This document shows positions 56,567-64,000 of a stretch of 64,000 nt of DNA, piece by piece. A program made the position numbers and the translations under genes. Under the pieces are notes generated by a model. It made no database searches, was not told the origin of the DNA, and worked only from the letters and a program-made list of their open reading frames with translations. Within the stretch, counting starts at the first letter, position 1. Every line of letters starts with the position of its first letter. This DNA comes from Exophiala sp. HKRS030 (Eukaryota; Ascomycota; Eurotiomycetes; Chaetothyriales; Herpotrichiellaceae), in the NCBI GenBank assembly GCA_023897205.1, contig JAHWDD010000002.1, forward strand, positions 1,240,001 to 1,304,000, in the 5' to 3' direction.

Positions 56567-57226
56567 ATGACTCCCCCCCAGTCACACCATAGAGATGCCA
56601 CGCACATAAACACAATGGATCAAGAAGAATACGACATATCTTCCTTGCCGCCGCACATCATTTCGACGCTTTTCGACTCCATCGACAACACATCCACAGC
56701 CTCCTCACGCGACGACCTCGACATCTTTTTCCACTGCTGGATCAAACCACATTGCCCGGCATGTCTGTCCCCTGACAACAAATACCCGTGCTCCTGGTGC
56801 GCTACGTCTCAAACCTGCGTGCCCAACACCGTGTACGACTACCCTTTTGGGATCCTGGCGCCCCTGAAAACCGACTCTCTCTGCCCGCTTGGATGGCGTG
56901 AGAGGTGGGAACTTCGAGCTCGGCCATTCAGTTGTCGCTGCTCAAGCATGACTTTTGTCAGCGTTGTTGTCGCTGTGGTCGCCACGTTCTTGTCTCTCCA
57001 GCTCATATGGCTTCTAATCACCATTTGCCGATGGGCAGGGCGGAGATGGAGAAGGAGACAGAAAGGTTGGTGGAGATCACGAAACTGGGTTCCTACCTGG
57101 ATGCAAAGGACGCATAGAGACCCTGCTGCTCCCCAAAGCCAGGAGAACGACAGTGAAGGCGACGGCGATGGCATCACATCGCAACCTCCGCGCCAGAATG
57201 ATGAAACGACTCCATTGCTTGCTTGA
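56567..57226 (+). CDS. single-pass membrane protein with PSI-like Cys-rich domain
   Basis: Unknown function; probably a type-I-like membrane protein of the endomembrane system. Intronless, 219 aa; a second in-frame ATG at 56615 (MDQEEYDISS) may be the true start. Residues about 55-127 form a Cys-rich segment (FFHCWIKPHCPACLS, PCSWCATSQTCVPN, CPLGWRERWELRARPFSCRC) resembling fungal PSI/plexin-repeat proteins. One strong hydrophobic helix follows (SVVVAVVATFLSLQLIWLL), then a very basic stretch RRWRRRQKGWWRSRNW and an acidic/Gln tail ending DETTPLLA, a possible dileucine sorting signal. No obvious signal peptide. Orthologues appear widespread in Pezizomycotina, as far as I can judge from the motif pattern. 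Confidence 0.7.
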   Translation: MTPPQSHHRDATHINTMDQEEYDISSLPPHIISTLFDSIDNTSTASSRDDLDIFFHCWIKPHCPACLSPDNKYPCSWCATSQTCVPNTVYDYPFGILAPLKTDSLCPLGWRERWELRARPFSCRCSSMTFVSVVVAVVATFLSLQLIWLLITICRWAGRRWRRRQKGWWRSRNWVPTWMQRTHRDPAAPQSQENDSEGDGDGITSQPPRQNDETTPLLA

Positions 57227-57451
57227 TCCCAACCTAACTAATCTACTCTGTAAATTGCCAGCCACGGGAGTCATCAAATTGACCATGTCCGCCAAGACCT
57301 TTCCTCAGCACTTATTGATTTTAGTCCTTTACAAGAAAACACTTCCCAAGGCCGACAATCGTCGATGCTCGAGGGAACGAGGAAGCAAAGTCAATTTATA
57401 TCACCACTATGACCGCAACCAGGCGCGCGCCCGACTTGATCAATCAACGTC

Positions 57452-58534
57452 TCAACCAGTATTACTTCCTGAGCCAGTAGTACTCCCTGTCGGGTTCGGT
57501 CCTGGACCCTTGCAGACCTTGCTGATAAGATACTCGATCTTTGGCCCCTCCATGGTTATGAGGACTCTACCCGACGCCACAAAGACTCCCTGTTCCAAGG
57601 CCTTGTATCGCAGAGATCCGGTTTCGAAAGATACAGTGGTGACTTTGTGACAAATGCAAATTTTAGCCTCGACACTTTCTCCTTCATCCGGTTTCGAAAA
57701 TCGGGTGATTTTGTGGACACATACACTGGTTCCCGAACTCGGTCGATGTACACCACTCGTCCCGGCCCAGAATTCTACGCATAGCATTTGTTATGTCCAA
57801 AATTCCCTCGTAGTGGACATTGATATACTGTTTGTTACAGGAACACGCACACGATCGATACAAGGTCAGCCAAACAGTTCGTCGTCTTTTCTTTTCTTGT
57901 GGCTCGTTCAGAAACGACGCTCTCATCGCGAATGGGGAAGGTGGATGTAGGTGTGAATGAAGGGAAGCATATAAGCATGGTAGGATTGGGTCAAATGCAG
58001 ACATACCTGGGAATCTTCATCCCTGTGAGAAATGACAATGAGAGAGTGTGTTAACTCGGTCAAACCCAAAGAGTTTTCGCCAGTACTCGGTAACGGAGAA
58101 TGTTGAAAGTCAAACCATACCCAACTAGAATATCAGTTTTCAACCTCATCCTTCTACCGTCCGGATCATGATGGATATCTAATTTACCACCACAAACACA
58201 CACACAGACGAGAAAGTCAGCATTCATCACGAAACACCAAAAAAGTACCAAGAGGCAGAAAAATCGTACAGTCAGGCCCAGTTCCCACCTGGTGGCAATC
58301 GACATTAACCTCGAACCCTGGTTCGGATACGAGTCTGCCCGCCATGAGCGGTATGATGGTCAAGGGAGTCCCGCGTGACAAGGATCCGACGTTCATCGTG
58401 GGACCGACCTCGATGATCAACCGCATCGCGGGTTGGAGGGTAGGGTAGTCCTCGAACGTCGAGGGTCGAGTGTACAGTCTCCCTCCTTCCTCGAAGAGGT
58501 GAGAATGATCCACGGGTTCGAAATTGGTAGCCAT
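57452..58534 (-). CDS. DUF3237-family protein, 5 exons including a 16-nt microexon
   Basis: Small beta-barrel-type protein of unknown function (DUF3237). Minus-strand exons: 58534-58270, 58178-58121, 58022-58007 (16 nt), 57827-57725 and 57642-57452, giving 210 aa. All introns are GT-AG (91, 98, 179 and 82 nt) and phase-consistent. The joins recover the family pattern without gaps: VGTGPD-YIHHDPDGRRMRL, KTDILVG-DEDSQ-YINVHYEGILD, STEFGNQ-FTTVSFETGSLRYK. Other blocks: MRLIIEVGPTMNVG near residue 37 and GVFVASGRVLITMEGPKIEY near the end; a Gly/Ser/Thr-rich tail follows. No signal peptide, so cytosolic. Homologues often sit near catabolic or secondary-metabolism genes, but none adjoins it here. 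Confidence 0.85.
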
Positions 58535-59566
58535 TCTTTTTTCTGTTTTTTTTCTTGTTTCTTCTTTTTCTTCTTGCGTTCGCTCTCTCTACCCCTTCGA
58601 AAGATTTGCTGTGTTCAGACACATGCACACACTAGATTTGGAATACCTGTACTAGTACTATTGATTGACCGTGTTAGAAGGTCCCCTTTTCTTTCCCGTA
58701 GTAGTATCCAATAATACCTGTAATAAATGGCTGATGGTGCCGAACTTACTGGTACCAGGAATGTACTTCAAAAGGTACCTGTCTGGACGTTTCAAAGCGT
58801 ACCAACAATTACCACAAAGACACCAAATCTTTGAGCAAGCGAGGTGTTGATGATAATGATGACGACGACGATGATGATGATGGTATAGTTGGCGGAGTAA
58901 AGTGAGGCTACAATATAAAAGCTCCCCGAACAGTTGACGCCCATGCCTGTTTCGCTGACTCATCCCTCGCCGCTTTGCCCTTCCGCTAACAACTATTCAG
59001 TCGGGGGATTCACTGTACCGTCGTTACCAGTATTTTCCCTGCCATGTGCCAACATATGACAAGTTTCCCCGTCCAAAGCTAGTGAAAACAGTTGAGTTTG
59101 ACATACCAAATATGTATGTAACGGGAGGTTCTGATCGATGTCTGCTCGATACCTTGGCGTCAGAAGATATTGTAAGGTATGATTGGGTTGCAAAGGTGCC
59201 GAGTCAGATCTCAATCATGGTGTTGCTGTCTTTACCAAGTCTAAGACTCTCTGGCCTGTGGCTACTTGTGTCCGACCGCCTAGTCTTAGGCTGGACAAGA
59301 TATGCGCCCTAGAGTTCGCCAGCAGAGACTCGTAGCACCTGACTCGAACGAATTCGGATACATCAGCTACGTATCGTACAGTGAATGACCTTGAATGGGT
59401 CTTTATCTTTGTCCGATGAATATAATTCAAAACCAAACACATGATTGCTATACACACCACCGTTACTCACATCAGTTATCAACCCACTGGCGCCCATCGG
59501 CGACACATTCACTCGGGCCCTCTACCTACAGTCAATCAGCATTCCACAGCAAGAACAGACTCGGCC
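58535..59566. other. divergent intergenic region with a trinucleotide repeat
   Basis: 1,032 bases between divergent genes. It holds a GAT/GAC repeat (58849-58882) and pyrimidine-rich runs near 58540-58570. No gene seen. Confidence 0.45.
58849..58882 (+). repeat. GAT/GAC trinucleotide microsatellite
   Basis: About eleven near-perfect GAT, GAC or AAT units in tandem in non-coding sequence. Likely length-variable between strains. Confidence 0.8.
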
Positions 59567-60097
59567 ATGGCCTCGTCCAACCGCTGCCCTTTGACAGAAG
59601 CTCAGATCGATAAAGCATTGAAGACTTGCCTGGAAGTGCAAGTCGACGCTACCGCAAACCACGGCAAAAGACCATTCGCGGCTCTCCTAGTTGGAACAGA
59701 CAACACGACAATTCCCATGACCCATTTCTCCGTATCCCACTTTCAGCACGCCGAGAGCGAAATCGCTCGGTTAGCAGGCATTCATTTCACCCAGGACTAC
59801 TTGGAAAAGTGCACGTTGGTCTCAACCTGGGAGCCCTGCGCAATGTGTACGGGCACGGCCTATTGGAGCAACATCGGTCGCATTCTCTACGCAGCTAGCG
59901 AAGCCAACTTGAAACGCTTGACGGGAGATAACAATCAGGAGAATATGACCATGTCACTACCTTGCCGTGATGTTGTAAAGTCGGGTCAGAAGGACATAGG
60001 GCTCATAGGACCAGTAGCCAGGTGGGAAGAAAAGGTGCTGAGGGAAAGTGAAAGGTGGTGGGATACTCACAGGCGTGAAGTCAGAGATGCGCATTGA
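59567..60097 (+). CDS. CMP/dCMP-type zinc deaminase (nucleoside/guanine deaminase-like)
   Basis: Zn-dependent hydrolytic deaminase acting on a nucleobase or nucleoside. Intronless, 176 aa from MASSNRCPLTEAQID; the open frame extends 126 bases upstream, but the leader has no family match. The catalytic motif HAES places the zinc His at 61 and proton-shuttle Glu at 63. The second motif WEPCAMC supplies Cys91 and Cys94. GKRPFAALLVG is the usual substrate-pocket strand, and AYWSNIGRILYAAS follows, as in guanine/cytosine deaminases and TadA-like folds. The C-terminal ARWEEKVL segment is typical of small fungal members. Exact substrate cannot be set from sequence. Confidence 0.88.
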   Translation: MASSNRCPLTEAQIDKALKTCLEVQVDATANHGKRPFAALLVGTDNTTIPMTHFSVSHFQHAESEIARLAGIHFTQDYLEKCTLVSTWEPCAMCTGTAYWSNIGRILYAASEANLKRLTGDNNQENMTMSLPCRDVVKSGQKDIGLIGPVARWEEKVLRESERWWDTHRREVRDAH

Positions 60098-61117
60098 AAG
60101 TGGTAGTAGTGGCTTGTCCAGAATACTGATCATTTTAGTCACACGAGTCTTGCCGCATTTGCGGCCTCGTCTCCGGCATGTCATGCATGCACGTCCACTT
60201 TGGTGCATTCCGAGTTATCGATATGTAGATAACCCCGAGGTGGGGGAGATTCCATCTATTGCTTTCTAGTCGGCGGCCACCATCGAGAGAAACCAGAGCA
60301 ACATTGTGAACGATAAAGAGATACAGGTAGGGATATCGCTGACACAGGCTGTAGCACGTGCCGCACGACAGGCGCATCGAGGCCAGGAGGCGAGGAAGAA
60401 GCAAGGTCGGAAGTAAGAGTATGGAAGAGTCGACGAGGGTTCTAATCGATGTCAAAAGCGCCAGGGGGCCCAGCCCGCGACCATGCCCAAAACAGCAAGC
60501 ACCGCCTGCCTACTACCCCCTTTACAGGTTGACGACTATTGATGTCAAGTTTCGTGGACATGTAACATGTTCGTTTACTGTTGGTCGTATCCTTCTCTTG
60601 TTGGTCAGGCGACAATTATCACCGGGCCCAGACAATAATCAGTCGAGCCAGATGTCCGGCAGATGGCAACTTGTTTGTGACGACGTGAAACTATGGTTGG
60701 TTGAGCCCGAACTGGCACTTAAGAAATGGGCATCGGACGAGCGCTTCTCTGTGGCTCGCTCAGTGCTCGAAAGCGCTCCCCCGTACTCTGCCGCGGCTCA
60801 ATTTGTACCTCATACTGGAAACATCACAGTAGAGAGAACATGCCGAAGTAGATTTTTGAACATATTGTTCACCAAAAAATTTTATGAATATCCCAAACCT
60901 GAACTCCAAGTAGGTACTCGGTATATTAGGGTACCTGGTATTTTTCGACATTACCATATCTCATAACATCGTCAATATGCTCGCTAGTTGAAACCCAACC
61001 CCCCATCCGATAATAATGCAAAAGGTACTCCGTAGTACATAGAAATACAAGGGGGAGCAGGGCATTCAACTTTCTTCTCGACTTCATACACTCAATCCAC
61101 ATCCTCGTCCCGAGAGA
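60098..61117. other. convergent 3' flanks, no gene recognised
   Basis: 1,020 bases. A 202-codon plus-strand frame (60358-60966) has no recognisable family, low-complexity arginine-rich start and no supporting exon structure. I leave it uncalled. Confidence 0.4.
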
Positions 61118-63205
61118 TCAACCAAAGTCCTGTTCAATTTCATCATCGGGCTTCGTATGCACAAATGCCCTCTTGATAAAAGTCTTCCATAGATGGTTTT
61201 TCGTCGTCTTTGGATGATTCTTTTTTCCCTTTCCTTGGCCTTTGGGTTTCCTAGACGCCTGTGGCTCTAGCTCGGATGGACCGTCCTCGTCATTATCGGT
61301 CATGTCCAACGCATCATATTTGGATTTGGACAAGTTCTTGCGGCCTATCCTCTCGGCAAGATCTAGCCATGACCGCATGGTCAAATCATTCATCTCGTAA
61401 GCATTGTCATTCTTCGTGTCGTACTCGACTTGATAATCAAAGTAGTGATACGGATCTTTCTGTTTTTTGTTTCCTGCCTTGTCCATCTCCTCGTGCACCT
61501 GGGTCAGGTTGGCATAATACTGTGTCCAGGAAACGAGAGAAAGCGGCTGTGCTGAGTAGCCTGGGCCAGGAGGAGACGATTTGGAAGGGGGTTTCGGCAC
61601 GTGGAATTTGGGTTTCTTTTTGCCCTTCTTCTTCTTTTTCTTCTTCTTTTTCAGATCCTGCATCCCACCTTCGGTATCACCCTCGAATGCTTCTTGTTCA
61701 TCGTTGCTCCCTTCGCAGAGCATATCTTCAACCGTCTTGTCTGCGGGTGTGCCTATGGCCCCGACAGCCGGGTGGTGCTTTTCGAGACCGGTGATGTTAT
61801 ACTCTATTACCCGAAGAGTTGGGAGAAAGTTCGGAACCACACTCGGTGACACCAAACTCAGACTGAATCTCTCACCCCAGGGTCCGCCAATGGCTTTTAG
61901 GAATTCATCCAATTCGTCCTTGTCGTCTGGCCTTTTCTTTTTCTTTTTCTTCTTCTCAGTATCCACAGTATCCTGAGGTGTGTCTAATTGGTAAGAGTGG
62001 CCAGCAGGAGGTTTGGGTAGTGTGGCCCAGTCGGCTCTCAGTTCGTTGAGGTATGCTGTTTTGGCGCTAATTGACAGTGTCTCATTGTTCGGGTCGGCAT
62101 CACCAAAGTCAGATCTTGTGAATTCGTCATCAATACCGTCGATCTTGAACTTGTATGTCAGATCCTTCACATCTTGAAACATAAAATGGTCGACGTTCAT
62201 GTGGCCAAACATGGAAGAGACGATGACATCACGGTACTGCCTCATCCACAAATTGTATTTCTGGTAACAACTCTCGTCCCAATTCTGCTTGCTCCCGGTC
62301 CTTGCTGGCGGTACATGACCAATCAGAATGGCTTTCATTCCTCGTTCGCGCATGAACTGGAGCTGGATTCGCAGCCACTCCATGTGCTCGTAGCCTGGCT
62401 CTGACTTTAACTCGCAGCCATCCACAGCCGAGTTCGAGTCAAAGAAATATAGCGTATTCAGACTGATGACTGCCAATTTATTGGGTATAACTTCGGTAAA
62501 GAACCATCCTCCTCTTTCGAATGAATGTCTTTGCGCTTCCGGCACAAACTTATTCCATATACTGCTGTAAGTGCGAGTCCACTTATTCGGACCTGCTGAA
62601 AAGATATTGTGGGGTAGGATGTCGTTGTTGCCGATGGTAGGGACAATAGGAACGACAAAGTCGTTGGTCGGATCGGGATCGTCGATGTTGTCGGATTTTC
62701 CAAAGGTCTCAACAAACTTGTCCACGATAAACTTGTTGAGCCTGATGACCTGCTTGTCTGATCTCGGATGTTTTACATCATTGTCATGCCGCGCCGAATC
62801 GCCAGTCCAAATCACGAAATCAACCTCATCTTTGATGTTCTCTTCAATCCATCTAAAGGTCGCGTTGACCAAGGAGAAAGGCGTGTCGCAGTCTGTCACT
62901 TCGGCACCAAAGTAGCCAGTTTCGCCTTTACCAGTGTGGCAAGCATGGGATGGGTTTGAATGAAGCTTGTAGAAAGGGTCGGGATGGATGTCTGGGGAGA
63001 AGTGTGAGTTCAAGGTTTACCGGGTTAAATCAGCCTGCATACCTGTGATGTGGAGGAATTTTCCCTGTAACTTTCTAGGATTCGATTGCGGCTCCAGTGA
63101 CTTGAACACGGCCTGTTGGTTCCCTTGGCCGTTGGAAGGGTACTTTGGCGGCGCCGCGGCTGCGCATGCTGAGAACAACAGCAGGCCGCCCGTGAAGCGA
63201 ACCAT
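61118..63205 (-). CDS. PPN1: endopolyphosphatase Ppn1, 2 exons
   Basis: Vacuolar metallophosphoesterase that cuts long polyphosphate chains. Minus-strand exons: 63205-63043 and 62991-61118 (51-nt intron) give 678 aa. An N-terminal hydrophobic segment (FTGGLLLFSACAAAA) acts as signal or anchor. The calcineurin-like motifs run in order: HITDIHPD (restored by the splice), WTGDSARHDND, PTIGNNDILP, ILIGHVPPAR and MFGHMNVDHF. Two long lysine runs, in about the middle (EKKKKKKKRPDDK) and third quarter, interrupt the C-terminal half; they are encoded by AAG/AAA-rich DNA. The end is acidic and Lys-rich. Fungal Ppn1 is of this length. Start chosen for the signal-like leader. Confidence 0.92.
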
Positions 63206-64000
63206 GATGTCTCAACGGTGTTGAGCAGGACTCATGTATCGCAATCTCGAGCAGAGTGTCGAATGTAGAAATTTGAGGGCGTAGAGCATCCACGGACAGC
63301 GGAAAAATGCAGTCTGCGTGCAGCTTCAAGTGTCGGAATCGCAGGGAGAATGAGCAAAGGGTATGAAGTCATTCACAAAGTTGACGTAATTATATAGGTG
63401 ACGAATGAGGACCTTGACTTTGAGCCTGGTTGCTCTGCTGCATTCTGGGGCGAAGCCAGGCCTCGTTGGGCGCCAAAAGCCCCTTGTTCGGCTGCAAGCT
63501 GGTACCTGGAAATGTCTGCCGACGGCCTAAGGCACCTATAGCGCGCCCAGAGATTTTCAGGTACGCGTCTCTGGCCAGGGGACCTAAGGTAAGTTAGGCG
63601 AAAGTCTTTCGTACACTGCATACAGGGATGGCACTCGGCTGCGTGGCTCCGCATGAAATGGCCAAAAATTGCTCGCACATGCAGGCAATTTTGCAGGAAT
63701 CTTTGGTTCACGACACATAGAAAGGCAATATGGAGTAAAGCGAACAGTGGTACAGCATGTCGAGGCTACGAAGGACTCGTGTGCCATTCTTATACCACCA
63801 TGGTACAAAAGTATGGTTGCAGCCACAGCACCACCACGCTACTACTTGGTGCAATAAGCTGAAGCCTCTCCAACACGTGCAGCGATGAAAGGGATTTGGG
63901 CGCAGTGTAGCCAAACCCTTCCGCTGTCCTCACACCCACACCAAATTACTCCCACACTATTGAAAGTACTCTATCAACACACCCCATCCACTGAGGACCT
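63206..64000. other. PPN1 promoter and right edge, no further gene
   Basis: 795 bases. Short open frames on both strands near 63370-63910 lack family character. Confidence 0.45.

Noticed and set aside
60358..60966. 202-codon plus-strand open frame
   Set aside because: Mixed low-complexity sequence, no domain, in a convergent intergenic region.

Overview
The window is nuclear DNA of a filamentous ascomycete (Pezizomycotina). Supporting this are short GT-AG introns (mostly 50-95 nt), Zn2Cys6 regulators, many MFS transporters, fungal P450s, fungus-type Nar1, Ssz1, Rrp40, Ppn1 and Mix23 genes, and secreted plant-wall hydrolases. The gene content would suit Eurotiomycetes, possibly black yeasts of the Chaetothyriales, but that placement is inference. 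I see no rRNA, tRNA, transposon, CRISPR or viral feature. Exon boundaries were worked out by hand from GT/AG sites, reading phase and known family sequence.

Layout. 0.7-5.0 kb: a microsomal P450 and a secreted sulfatase, both on the minus strand. 6.0-6.6 kb: a decayed NACHT/NLR gene. 7.3-19 kb: mostly housekeeping genes, namely NAR1, MIX23 with a possible tiny gene beside it, an Fpg-type DNA glycosylase, a FucP-like sugar permease, an FSH-type hydrolase, RPS27 and RRP40.

19.2-34.0 kb is a putative hemicellulose/xyloglucan utilisation locus. It holds a secreted GH95 alpha-L-fucosidase, a secreted GH3 beta-xylosidase, a signal-less GH36 alpha-galactosidase, an XlnR/AraR-like Zn2Cys6 regulator and an MFS sugar transporter. 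Four copies of the XlnR/AraR-type motif GGCTAAA lie in the three intergenic regions around these genes. The GH36 gene carries a single in-frame TGA.

34.6-39.3 kb: an unknown gene that appears frameshifted, SSZ1, and an orphan MFS carrier. 39.7-53.0 kb is a putative aromatic-acid (phenylacetate/homogentisate) catabolic locus: a Zn2Cys6 regulator, a CYP504-type P450, a flavin-reductase-like protein, fumarylacetoacetase, homogentisate 1,2-dioxygenase, a fragment of a Dal5-type transporter and an intact ACS-family transporter. The P450 would make homogentisate, HmgA would open the ring and FahA would do the last cleavage. Maleylacetoacetate isomerase is not in the window.

53.5-64 kb: a Mup1-like amino-acid permease, a one-pass cysteine-rich membrane protein, a five-exon DUF3237 gene with a 16-nt microexon, a nucleoside/cytidine-type deaminase and the vacuolar endopolyphosphatase PPN1.
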